From NCBI GenBank assembly GCA_900073065.1, contig FJOG01000013.1, positions 1,256,240 through 1,320,239 on the forward strand: a DNA stretch of 64,000 nt, read 5' to 3'. This document shows, one piece after another, positions 1 through 11,477 of this stretch (position 1 is its first letter; each line of letters begins with the position of its first letter). This stretch comes from Phialocephala subalpina. Taxonomy: Eukaryota; Ascomycota; Leotiomycetes; Helotiales; Mollisiaceae. The notes beneath the pieces were generated by a model that made no database searches, was not told where the DNA came from, and saw only the letters and a program-made list of their open reading frames with translations. The position numbers and the translations under genes were made by a program.

Positions 1-2409
1 GAAAAGGCTATCATGGCATGATCATGCATCTTGAGAAAGAGCTGTTGACTATGAGAAGCTCTTTCACAAGAACAGACAATGGCCTGAGTGTTGCAATGTG
101 AAGCAATCTCAAGCGATGTTTCTGTTCTGGGCTCATGGAGCAAAGGCCACTGGCATGAAGCTGGATTCAATGCATGCAAGTAATTCGCAGCATGCATTGT
201 ACCCGAATCCTCATTCCAGGTCAAGCCAGCCTTTGACATCTGGTGGAAAATTGAATGCATGTCCCGATCGAGTCCACGGCTGTTTCATTCGTCTTGGTGG
301 TCTCGTTTGTGTCTTTCGATATGGTAGTGATCTTGTCATACGCGGAGGGTAGGAACCCAGAATTAGGAATTGCAGATATTGCTGAATAAGAGTGACTTAG
401 GCGAGGAAGAGCGAGAGTTCCGGCCTAAGTTGAAGGAAAACGAGCCGAGTCCAGTGCTGGTGTCTTGACGTTGTAGGATAGGTAAAGTGGTACCGAACAC
501 TCGCTGGCCTTGAATGTGTTGCTTGCTGTTGATCTGGCACTATGTGCATCATCCTTCATAATATTCGACTTGAAGAGGGTCGCCGACCTGTTCGTACAAA
601 TTCGATGGCTGTAATAGACAGTTCGGTTGTCGCTGAATGAGAGGGTGGCTGTTCAAGAGTCCAGATATGTTGCTGCTTTGAAGTCGGTGCTGGTGTTGAG
701 AAAGTGTTTTCATCAGACTCTTAGAGTCGGTACCAACCGTATTAGTGATGCAAGTGTGCAAAAGAGAGGCATAGGGTTTAGACTAGAAATCTCGAACTGT
801 TGCTAGACGGGTGTAGCCAGCTTGAAATTCTAGGTAGGTGATTGTATATAGATATGTTGAGCACCAAGGAAAGGAGAATTTATTCGAGGTATCGCAAGTC
901 TGGGCAACTTAAGTTCTTTGTAGGCAAATATATTTAAGCTAAAAACGATTTCAGGAAGCGAAAAGAGAGTATATATGAGTTCGCAGAGCACAGAGAACGT
1001 GGTAGAAACGGCAAGTCAACAACAATGAAGGCAGGTTGCTAGAAAAGGAGGAGGCGGGGTCGTAAATTTTTTGAACCGAAGACAAAACCGAAAAGTTGGG
1101 AGATCTTTTGAAATGATCAGCAGAGGTACGGTTTCGAAGCTCGAAGAGATCAAATTTCAAGAACTATAGCAGCCAGGTGTTTGACGAAACAAATTAAAGC
1201 AAGTGCTGGGCAGTAGATGTCGTTGGAAGCAAATTCTTCCGTTTCAAAGCACAAGTTCAATAGGCGAGATCATTTCAGCGTGAAGCTTCCTCAACTAGAA
1301 ACATTGGAAAGTCGGCGCACTGCTTATGGGTATGTGAAACAAGCTTCAGAAGATGAACTTGGAGGGATTCCCATGGGGTATAAATGTGATCTTGGAACTC
1401 TTCTCTTCTTGGGACATTGGGGGTTCACTTTCCGAGAACCTCGACTCGATGATGCACCCCAAGTTAATTTCCGTGCCTAGAAATTGACATTTTAAGGTCA
1501 ATTCAACTGCTTCTTGCTCGCTGCAATAGCACGAGCAAGGATGCTGTGTGCTTCTACGAAGCACGATTTGGCAATGATCCGGAGGTTCTCTCACAACATC
1601 ACAGCAACTACAGATAGCTCTCTCTTCATGCATGACTAGCACTATGTACCATCTAGGTACACATCAATGTACCGCCAGTATATATTGTGGACTTTCAGAA
1701 ACTCCTCCAATTCAACATTCTGTCTGCAGGCTAGTCCACTAAGACTTAACTCCTCGCCTATTCCGGAACGTACCGAAGCTAGTCATGGCCAACTGTCAAA
1801 TGTCCCCAACTTGGAGATACAATGACCGCCAACCCCTGTACTCGGCTCCAGCAACTTCTCCCAACTACCACCACTTTACATCACTGATGTTCCGGCACAC
1901 TGCCAATACGTCCCCTTGAGCCTGAGGAAACCCTTTGTGTATTGTTCTGATTTGGCAGATTCGAGGAGACGCATCTCTGGATTCCCGTCACCTGTCAAAC
2001 GTCAGCCGCATGTCCGATTAAGGCGGGGCAGAGCAAAGGACTTCACCCAAAGTGTAATTCATTTTTCTGACTGGAAGTAGCTGCTATCGACCACAAACCA
2101 AGACCGCCGGGACTCGACAACGAAAGGGTAACGCCTTCACACTTTTGCGACGTGGGTTGTTTATGAAAGATCGTGTAAAATTTAGAAGAAGTTCACTGAT
2201 TGCTCGCCTCATCGACGCCGCCTCAGCGAAGTCACCTCACGGCGACGAGGCTACGCCAGCGGCCGCTCGAGCCGAGACACGGATATTCTCTCGGCCCGGT
2301 ACAGGCCTCCTGTCACAATACTGAGACAATTCACATCACTGTAGCTCTAGCCCTCGAGGCTGATACTATTGAAGCTTTCATAGCTCGTTTACTTCCTCTA
2401 CAACTCATC
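1..2409. other. Intergenic, no gene recognised
   Basis: About 2.4 kb at the left edge. The open frames here are short (under 101 codons), lack recognisable motifs and show no convincing exon-intron structure. The last few hundred bases should hold the promoter and 5' leader of SEC15. A gene whose body lies left of the window cannot be excluded. Confidence 0.6.
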
Positions 2410-5088
2410 ATGTCGCGGAAGGCGCCCCAGTATGACGACTACAGGATCGCGGTTCAACAGGTATCTATTAACACCTTACTCCATATCCCTGGTCGTTTCT
2501 AACAGTTGCAACAGATCATTCTATCCTCCTCCGATTCCGACTACCTAGACCAGCTCATCCCCGCTCTCAAAGATGCCACGAACTCAAATCGAACGCCAGG
2601 GCTCATGCAGAGCTTGTCAGCGTATGCCAACGAGCGCGAGGCTGACATCGAACGAATTGGCTTGACCAAGCATGACGAGTTCCTTCAATCGGTGAACCAG
2701 CTGCAGAAAGTGCGGGAGGGAACGGTGGCTCTCACGTCGGAGATTCTGAAGCTTAACCAGTCGATACAAGCAAGCACGGAGAAGTTGGCAGCACAGAAGG
2801 AAGCATTGGTGGACACGAAAGCTATTCGACAGAACATTGCGGAAGCTTCGGAAGCTCTGAAGGAATCTCTGAAAATATTACACGCAGTCAACCAGGCGCA
2901 TGATTTGATCAGGAAGAAGAAATACTATGCGGCATTGAAGGCGCTGGACGACCTACAGAACGAGCATTTGATCCCTACAATTCAGAACAAGTATGCTACA
3001 CAGCACAAGCTTGCGGATATCATTCAGAAGTCTATACCTTCGTCCCAGAAGGCTATCTCGGAAGCTGTTATGTCGGACCTGAATACTTGGCTGTACCGGA
3101 TCAGAGAAACATCACAGTTCCTGGGAGAAGTTGCTTTCTACCACACAGAGCTGCGGAGGACGAGACAAAAGGAGCGCATGGAATCAAACGAATATCTGCG
3201 AAACTTCAAGCTCAATTCTGCTATTGAGTTGGTATTCGACGAGAGTGAGGAGTTCGATGTACTGGACAACGATGAGCTGCAGGTCGACTTTACACCCCTG
3301 TTCGAGTGCTTGCATATCCACGAAGCATTGGGCCAAAGCGACAAATTTCGGTCGGAATATGCTGCAACTCGAAGAAGGCAGAAGGAGCTACTGCTTCCGA
3401 CTTCTGTCAGCTTAGTAGAAGACGACGAAAACAGCTTGAGCAGTTTGCTGGAGGGTATTGCTGGATTTGCAATCATCGAGAAGGCGACTATGCGAAGGGC
3501 CCACAACCTTCGTTCTCCAGTTGATGTGGACGAGCTTTGGGATTCTATGTGCCAGACTGCTATTGCTCTGATCACTAAGGCATTGGACACAATCGACAAT
3601 GCAGAGGTACTTCTGAAGATCAAGGGAGTTATTGCTCTATTCATTCAAACTATGGACGTAAGTCAAGCCTGGTCTGGCTCCTCCTCCTCAAGCTGACAGT
3701 GCATATAGGGCTGGGGTTACTCTGTGACTACATTGGATAACTTCCTTCTCAAGCTGTTCGACAAGTACGCCGAATTGCTCAAGAAGAGATTTAGCGAGGA
3801 CTTTCAGGAGGTAGGCGAGAAAGGTCCAGATATCTGACCAAGACTGATATCCACTAGATCGTCTCGACCGATGACTACATGCCTATGCCCATCAGCAACA
3901 TGGAAGAGTACGACAAAGTTATCAACGTCAGTTGGTTCACACCTGAGAAAGAGAGAGAAGAGCTCACGTTAGTAAACGCTCTTAACGGAATGTGGACGCT
4001 ACTGACACACACACAGATTCCCATGCGTTCTTCCCTTCTCCCAGATGTATCCTCTCTGCTGCATAGATATCCGAAATTTCCTGAACCAATTCTACTTTTT
4101 TTCAGATGATCATTTCCAGCATCCGAACGTCATTGACGAGACTCTCAAGAAGGTACGATCCCTATCAAACCATAATTCAATGCCCTCTAACCCTTCGAAC
4201 TAGTCACTGGACCAGCTTCTCTCCGAAAAGGTCTGCAGCTCGCTGGTGGAGAGACTAAGCTCTCAATACCTAGGTCAGATCGTCCAAATCTTAATCAACC
4301 TCGAGCACTTCGAAATCGCCTGCCGGGAACTAGAACAACTCCTCATCGCCGCCCGATCCTCAAGTTCAGCTGGCGGACCAATCGTCCTAGACGCCACCGA
4401 AGATTTCCGCAGCAACAAGAAGACTGCTGAGAAGCGTATCTTCGAGCTCGTAAACTCGAAGATTGACGATTTGATCGACTCAGCAGAATACGATTGGTAC
4501 GTTGACAACCTTGTGTTTCATGAACTGCAAAACTGATTATTTCCCCCCAGGATGGCGGCAACACTTGAAACGGAGCCAAGCAACTACATGCACACCATGA
4601 CCACTTACCTTTCCAACATCATGAGCTCAACGCTCCTCGGCCTTCCGAGAGAAATCAAAGAGTTAATCTACTTCGATGCTCTTTCTCATGCTGCAAACAT
4701 GATCCTCGCTTTACCTCTATCACCAGATGTCAAGAAAATCAATCCAAATGGCGTCGCGGCTCTGGCGAAGGACGTTCAGTACCTTTCTGATTTCGTCGAT
4801 ACGCTTGAGGGTGCTCCTATATTGAAGGAGAATTTGGATGAGTTGCAACAGACTGTACTGCTGATGCAGACGGAGAATCCAGATGATTTCTATGATATCT
4901 CGATTAGGAACAAGAAGTTTGGACGAGTGGATGCTATGAATGGTCCGCTGATTCTCGAGAAGTAAGTTCAACCAAAGGCAGAGACTAGTTATATGCTAAC
5001 ACGTTCTAGAATCACACATTCCTTGGTACAAAGTCCAGCAAAGGTCGACCGTCTTGGCAATTTCTCGTCCAGATTCGGGATTAGATAA
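2410..5088 (+). CDS. SEC15: Exocyst complex component Sec15
   Basis: Sec15 is the exocyst subunit that links the Rab GTPase Sec4 on secretory vesicles to the tether at the plasma membrane during polarised exocytosis. Eight exons join in frame: 2410-2460, 2515-3657, 3709-3810, 3858-3967, 4017-4152, 4204-4496, 4551-4961, 5010-5088. They give about 774 residues, the usual size for filamentous fungi. Family features are the N-terminal IILSSSDSDYLDQLIPAL stretch, a long helical coiled region (SEILKLNQSI, ALVDTKAIRQNI), and the hallmark FPCVLPFSQMYPLCCIDIR created exactly at the exon 4/5 junction. The first acceptor was set at 2514 rather than 2505 because the CTAAC branch site lies only 3 nt from the nearer AG; both keep frame. 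The start is the first ATG of that frame (MSRKAPQYDDY). It converges on HAP5, with 200 bp between the stop codons. Confidence 0.95.
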
Positions 5089-5288
5089 GGTACAGACGTC
5101 ACAATTGTTCACATCACGCAAGGACTTATGGCAAGAAGACTGGAGTCAAAAGATACAATGCAATCTGGGGTTTTGGTCCTTACATCCAAGCCAAGAGAAA
5201 AAAGCCACTCATTCAAAGGGGGGTACTAGTGCCACCGAAACTCCAATCCTAATCATACGAAATCCACCATTTATACCTCCGATCCGTC

Positions 5289-6465
5289 TTAGCCGACCTC
5301 GTAATCTCTCTCGCCTTCAGCATCAGCGTCGCCTTCTCCACCGTCGTGGCGTGGATAGCTGTGTCCAGCATCTTGGCCTACAGGATCGTGGGTTCGTTGC
5401 TGTGCGACTTGGTACATTTGCTGGGATGGATTAACTGGCTGGGGTTGAGGAAGATGGGGTTTTGAAACATACCTGCTGCGCCTGCATAGGTGGGTAACCA
5501 TAGATACCTCCCATGTCACCGCCATACATCTCTTGTGGAGGAGCGCCATACCCAGCTGCGGGACCAGCCTGAACTTGAGGAGCATACATATTGCCCTGTT
5601 GGCGATAATCAGGCTCTTGAGCCAGACCATGACTAAGGTAATTATCGGGAGGAGGCATATGTCCAGTTTGAGGGATACTCTGTGGTGGGAGCTGGGCGCC
5701 TCCAACGGGAGCACCAGCAGAAGCTTGAGCACCAGTAGCTCTCTTCGCATGAGAAGCAGCTTCTTCGCGGGGTACGATATCGATGAGGAAATCAAACATG
5801 TCTGATTTTGCCAAAGCAGATGCGATATCTGAGCGTTGGAGTGTGCGGCGTTTGTTCTCTTCAGCGTGGATCCAAGCCCGCATAGTGAGCTCTGTAATGA
5901 AGATATCACAACCCTTTGCGAATAGAATCGGGGCTTCGGCGGATATCATCTTGACTTCTGGATCTGCTTTCATGACTTTCTTGATTCGTGCGAGGGGTAG
6001 TTGGTGGAGTTTGTAGTCGTGGGTTTCGGATTCGAGATGGCTGATAACGTGCTGCCAGTAGGTGGTTAGGATGTCTTTGTAGGTGCCATGGAGACCTTGG
6101 TTGACCTGTGTTTTTCATCAGCTGGATATCCGATATGTGAGGTTTGGAAATCGTACATTTGCCCATGCACCAGTGTAGAACTCTGCGACAGGAGCGAAGC
6201 CTTGAGCTGCGAGCTATTCGTGAATCAGTAAACAATGCGCCGGCTAGACTCGACTCGAGAGGTACATACCGCAGCACTGGCACCTAATCGCATTCATTAG
6301 CCAATGATTCCATCAACAAGAGCTTTCATCCAAAGAAATTGCTTGTAACAATCGAGAACAAGATAGAGGTGCAAACGTACCATAATGTCCGCCATGAGAG
6401 ATGTCATAGCCGGGCTGGGTGCGCGGTTGCTGTCCCTGCCCGTGAGGCGGTGGGTTCTGCTCCAT
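5289..6465 (-). CDS. HAP5: CCAAT-binding factor subunit HAP5 / NF-YC (HapE)
   Basis: NF-YC-type histone-fold subunit of the heterotrimeric CCAAT-binding complex, a nuclear regulator of respiration, iron and redox genes in fungi. Exons on the minus strand: 6465-6381, 6283-6270 (only 14 nt), 6213-6157, 6105-5473, 5420-5289; about 306 residues. The conserved core from about residue 86 shows [33 protein letters not shown], the [13 protein letters not shown] helix and [20 protein letters not shown]. The N-terminal exons supply [14 protein letters not shown] and the TYWQ segment typical of fungal HAP5. The C-terminus is a Gln/Pro/Tyr-rich tail as in other HapE proteins. The last intron was set to 5472-5421 because a nearer acceptor would leave only 34 nt. 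The micro-exon is needed to keep frame. Confidence 0.95.
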
Positions 6466-7670
6466 CTTGTGCTATCTTCTCCGCACACTGACTATCGATC
6501 TGCGACTTCCTTTCACCCCGATGTGCAGAGTGTTAAGAGGTACCAATGGCTCTCGAGGAGCTGTGCGATGTTGTTTGCGCGTTCGCGGTGAGAGCTCGAT
6601 GCAGACGTTGAGTCTGCGGCTCAGCCGAAGTCCCCTCTGCAACAATGACGGAGCAAACGGAAGCTGAGATTCCGGAGTCGAGCCGAGATTCGAATCTCGA
6701 TTTGCGATGACCGACTTTCGATTTCCAAGTCCTTTCGCAAACAACAAAAGAACAGCAAAGTTTGTCGCACCCAGAGAGCTTGTTGACAGCTCCAAGATTT
6801 CAAGGTCGTGATTGGTTGCTTGAGCTCTTCGTGTTTGAGGTTCGCTGGTTGGGTGACGAGGGATGGCCCGAACAAATGATGGAAAGTGTGATGGATCTAG
6901 GATCGCGGGTACCAACGAATCATGAAAGTGTGCGATGGCTATGCGCCCGTCTGGGATGATACGAATGGTCGCCCTATGAATGTTGGGAAATAAGGTACGC
7001 GCCTCTTACTCGCCGTCGTATGTGTCCTGTCTGTACGTCTCTCTTTTCGTGCACTTTGTGGGGGAAACGAAAGTATGGGGTTCTTGTATGGTTGATTTGC
7101 AGAATTCGATTGAGTGGTCAGGATGAGATTTGGGGGAGGGCAAGCCACGGTTTATATGGTCATAGGGAGTTTACATTGGGCAGCCTTTTCATGCAGGAAT
7201 TTATAGCATTTTAGGAGATTTTTCGCAATGGGGGTGTGCGTTGTCCATCATCCCACGACGAGCAGGGCAAAGGCTGAAGAGAAGAGCCCCCTCGTATCAT
7301 GTAGGATGCGTTCACCAACGCATCTAGGAGGCCGTTTCTGGGACCATTCTTCGCCCTCGTCTCTGCCCAAGTGCTCGTCAACGAATGGGAAGAAAGCCAT
7401 GTAGGACTTCAAGGCCAGATTCATGCACTCGATCATCATCTGAAATCTCTTCTCCAGCTTTTCCAACTTCCCGTGTTATGACCCGAAGGCTTTCACCTGA
7501 CCGACTTTTTGGGAGGGGAGTTAATGATGCGGAAGCGATGGATGTTGAAGATGCGCTAGTCTAAATAGGGCATGGCGTTCAAAATTATTAGCGAACGCGA
7601 AATTCTTGAGTAGCTTCAAAACCACTGGAGCTTTTTACTTTCATGAAAGTCCAGTCCACAGCTAGACAAG
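6466..7670. other. Divergent intergenic region HAP5-FCF2
   Basis: Spacer of 1.2 kb between two divergently transcribed genes. It should hold both promoters. I see no supported gene; a 72-codon minus frame at 7248-7466 has no recognisable motif. Confidence 0.6.
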
Positions 7671-8611
7671 ATGGCAGACGACAATCTTTCCGATGAGCAG
7701 CTTCAGCGACTGCTGAAGGATGCCGAGCAACGTATGAGGGCTAAGGGCAAGAAACAATCTACAACATCTGAAATATCTGCCCTGTCTCAAAGGTACTGCG
7801 CCCCTCCATACATCTCACCCGATGCGTCCGAGAAGCATCTTGCTGACAATAGTTTGCAGTATTCCGAGGATTGCCTCCGATAAGAAAATCGACTCCTATA
7901 TCAAGTCCACTGCAAATGGCCCCCAAATTGATTCCTCGCATCTGGTCAGCGAACAGCAGCGCAAGTTGGCAAATTCGTTCCGTGTGGTTGAGGATCCTAT
8001 CGCTGTGAAGAAGAGGGCTAAAGAGGTATGCAAATTTCACTACCTCGATTCGATATCTTCTATGATGAAAATTTATCCCAATCTTTACATGACGCAAACC
8101 GTGGTCCCGTCTTGGGACTGCCCTGCACAAAATGATGCCTTTATATCATAGTTACACTGAGAAGAGAAACTCTATCATCTGTAGTGGAAGCCTTATTTGA
8201 ACCCAGCTGACAGTATGACTCCAGGAAGAGAAAGCTACCGCCGGCGCAGACTGGTACAACCTACCCAGGACAAATCTCACCCCAGAACTCAAGCGCGACC
8301 TCCAACTGCTACGCATGCGAGATGTCCTGGACCCCAAGAGGTTCTACAAAAAAGAAAGTGGGAAACCCAAAATACCTGAATTCTCACAAGTCGGCACAAT
8401 CATTGAAGGACCCACCGAGTACTTCAGCGCTAGACTCTCGAACAAGGAAAGGAAGAGAACTCTGGTCGAGGAGGTTCTTGCTGGCGAAGTCACAACAGGC
8501 CGTTTCAAGTCGAAATATAATGAGATTCAAGCTGCTAAGACTAGCGGGAAGAAAGCTCATTATAAGAAGCTGAAAGCGATGAGAAAGAGCGGAGGAGTCT
8601 CGAAGCGTTGA
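7671..8611 (+). CDS. FCF2: Pre-rRNA processing protein Fcf2
   Basis: Fcf2 is a nucleolar SSU-processome-associated protein required for early cleavages (A0, A1, A2) of pre-rRNA toward 18S rRNA. Three exons, 7671-7792, 7860-8025 and 8225-8611, give 224 residues, close to the yeast protein. The C-terminal Fcf2 domain is clear: the W-Y-N-L-P motif, LTPELKRDLQLLRMRDVLDP, RFYKK, then the basic tail KYNEIQ...HYKKLKAMRK. The N-terminal exon is a short acidic/helical segment. The second intron (8026-8224, 199 nt) is longer than usual for the window, and a small missed exon inside it is possible although the joined frame needs none. Start is the only in-frame ATG before the helix (MADDNLSDEQLQRLL). 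Confidence 0.92.
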
Positions 8612-8778
8612 TCTGATATACGCCCCATACTATTGGCAGATCAAATGCTCCGGCAAACACAACGCCTGTTCCAGCATTCTACTCCGGCATTCTACATTGG
8701 AATTTTGGGAACGTCCATCCCGACGATCATTAACATCTGTTTAAGTCAGCACTGTCAGAATATTCCGTCAAAGTTGGT

Positions 8779-9976
8779 TCAACGAACCTTGATGACCTCG
8801 GCAGATGAAGCGGCGACGTCGAGAATGATCTCGTGTTGGACTTTTCCTTCTCTCACTCTCGTCATGAGCTCCGCCGCGCCTATCTCCGCCAATCTTGGGT
8901 CATCACCACGATTGGGACATCCATCAAGACTATGTTGGTGATTAGACTTATAGCAAGGACACGAACCTTACTATGTCTGGCGACGATGATCTTTGGTACT
9001 GTACTCAAGCCTACCATATCAGCCGCAAGAGCTCCCAACATTCGACCTTCGGCTCTCGTCTCATAGCTAATACTATCAGCAGTGGCCAATTACTTGTGAT
9101 GAAAGCGCATGTTGGTCCGGCTACGAAGGCATACACTCCTTCATGAATCTTCATTGTCTTTGAGGCGTCGACTTCTGCGCAAACCTTGTGTGCAAGAATT
9201 CGGAGTTCGAGATGATAGGTATCAGAGAGGGGGAGGAATCGTGGACCGTAAATGTCAAGATTCGGGCGTCGAAGTGGGTGAATACCTGCCAAATGCAGGA
9301 TGTTGATATGGTCGTTGAGGAGAACCACATCGCCGACTTGATAGTATTGAGGCTCCTGTAGCGTTGGTAATTGGTAGGTTATCAGTTGATATTCCTCCTT
9401 CGGGCATTCCCCACGTACTAGTCATGGTCTTCACCCCAAGGTTCTTAAGAACTCGGATCGGGAACGTAACTGTGGACATCTCGTGGCCTTCATCGTAGCT
9501 GGGCTGGGTCAGCTTGAAAGTTTCTCGCAGACTTGACTTACTGCGTTCATCAATGTAACGGGAGTCTTCTGCTTGCCAACTGAGCCAAAAACTAGGTTAC
9601 CTGCGTGTCCATGAACTGGAGGTTGGTTGGCTACTTTCAATACAATGGCCATCTCCAATCACTTGTCCCTTTTCTTGACGACCAACACGTGATTTAATTT
9701 ATGGTGTCTTTTCTTCAAAGAAACGTACCTGTACTGATAGGGAAACCTGGAATATTTCTGCATGCATTGAGTCTTCATCCCGCACGCCCCAGACGTCAAT
9801 CCTACTTGTATGGGTGTCTCAATTCTTCGCCCCTCCAGCGCTGTTTCTAACCCTGACAACCCGGAACCGCCAATAATAACGATTTCTGGCTTGAAATCAG
9901 AACCAAGTAAACCAATTTTACCTCCAACATAGAGAAATGCCTGTTGAAATATATCAGAAGTCTCTTCGATGGCCAT
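8779..9976 (-). pseudogene. Purine nucleoside phosphorylase (PNP1-like), frame-disrupted
   Basis: Minus-strand stretches match, in order, the purine nucleoside phosphorylase family that releases free base from inosine and guanosine in purine salvage: IVIIGGSGLSGLE near the N-terminus, [98 protein letters not shown], and a C-terminal [14 protein letters not shown]...EGKVQHE. Plausible introns at about 9725-9611 and 9567-9527 join cleanly. At least three other joints do not: before NIPGFP, across the VTNAxGG active-site region (about 9370-9430), and before GDDP (about 8890). The GPTFETRAE segment is also interrupted. Either the gene is dead or it has unusual splicing that I cannot resolve. The start ATG lies 130 bp from the RSM10 ATG. 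Confidence 0.7.
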
Positions 9977-10106
9977 TATATAGAGGTTTTAAACTGTGAC
10001 TTGGATGTTGTAGAATCACAGCCTTGTGATGCTACGCGATGATTCGCCTAAAAAAATATCTAGAACCTCAACTCCAGCTTCAGTCCAAGCTCATCCCACA
10101 CCAACC

Positions 10107-11205
10107 ATGGCGACACCGGCCTCAATACGATTACCCTGGAGGGCAATCGTACGGTTTGCGACAGTAGATACCCCCTCTATACTCTGAACTCGCTGCAGAT
10201 GGAAGACTAATCAATCGCAGAAACCACAATCATCGCATCTCCTTCGAGCTTCACATCCCGCCACCCTCCCGATACGACAACAGACTCGATACTCCTCCTA
10301 CACCCCCTACGATCCTCCCGGCTCAAGCACACCCGCCGAAGAACACAATGCCATCCCTCCCCGACCACCAGCAAACCCAAACTACCCCTCTCAAACAGCA
10401 CCACAATCCCAAGCCCTCATCCCCGAACGAGCACCAGGCGCTCCTCCACCAGAAATAACCCACGAATCCGACGTCTCGGCTCTAGCAGAGAATGATATAA
10501 GATTGCCTCGAAACGTGCAAGCAGTCTACCTGCGTCCCCTCCGTCGAAAAGCTGTTTACGGCGTTCCAACCTGCGATCTCCAACTCCGCTCATACTCCAT
10601 CCGCAACCTCGAATTCTTCTGCGACTTCGCCTTACGCGCAGCGTACTATCTCGGCCTACCAGCTTACGGGCCTGTTACATTACCGAGAATTACGGAGAGA
10701 TGGACTGTTCCAAAGGGAAGTTTCATTCATAAGAAGAGTCAGGAGAATTTTGAGAGGAGGACGGTGAGGAGGTTGATTCAGATTAAGGATGGAGAGGCGG
10801 AGACGCAGGAGGTTTGGTTGGCGTTTTTAAGGAAGCATGCTTATTATGCGATTGGGATGAAGGCGAATGTTTGGGAGTTTAGTAAACTAGGTACGTTCTC
10901 CCCTCTCCCCCTTATCCCTCTTTTTTTCTGTTTGGCAGGGACTTGGCTAATGTTGAACTATAGGAGTCGGCAAAGAAATGGACGCCCAAATGGAGCAGAT
11001 GAAGAAGGAACTGGAACCTACATTGAATAATCTAGCGTTCAATAAGAAGAGTCCGTTGGTCAGCAAAGCGGTTGCTACACTCAACAAGGCGAACTTTAGA
11101 CAAGCTTCTGGGGCTAGTGGACCGATGCAGGATAAGAGACCGAAGGGTACTTGGCCGGTTGGAAGAACACCTTTTATTCCGGATCAGAATGATTTGTCTG
11201 AGTAG
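10107..11205 (+). CDS. RSM10: Mitochondrial small ribosomal subunit protein uS10m (Rsm10)
   Basis: Component of the mitochondrial 37S small ribosomal subunit. Exons 10107-10163, 10221-10890 and 10964-11205 give about 322 residues. The S10 domain starts near residue 117 (NVQAVYLRPLRRKAVYGVP) and continues through LPAYGPVTLP, the SQENFERRTVRRLIQI core strand-helix and WLAFLRKHAYYAIGMKANV. The N-terminus (MATPASIRLPWRAIVRFAT, then an Arg/Ser-rich stretch) fits a mitochondrial presequence. It is followed by a Pro-rich low-complexity linker typical of fungal Rsm10. The first intron carries a GACTAAT branch site and is required because the unspliced frame stops within nine codons of the exon end. 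Its promoter is shared with, or immediately next to, the divergent broken PNP gene. Confidence 0.93.
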
Positions 11206-11477
11206 AGTGGTGTTGAGCTGGTGCCAGAGGAGGTCTGGATGTATATGTGGGATATTGTAACAGTAAAGTTAAAAGCTGCATTGTAAAAATGAGATGAATA
11301 CATTCAAGACTTTGAATAGAGGAGATCAGATTGAGTTTTCTCCCCTGAAACTAACTTTGCTCTTGACCTTTCATACCAGATCAATCCCAACTCAAAGATC
11401 ATCACGTGCCATCGTGTCCATCTCGAGAAAATATCACGCCTCGACTCAGACCTCTCTTCCCTCCACCAACAACCAAG

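Noticed and set aside
98..352. 84-codon plus-strand frame at the left edge
   Set aside because: No motif, no family resemblance and no splice structure; length is within chance.
3138..3644. 168-codon minus frame inside SEC15
   Set aside because: Shadow of the real SEC15 exon on the other strand; Ser-rich composition is typical of antisense reading.
7248..7466. 72-codon minus frame upstream of FCF2
   Set aside because: Looks moderately protein-like but has no recognisable family, and it lies in the promoter region between two divergent genes.
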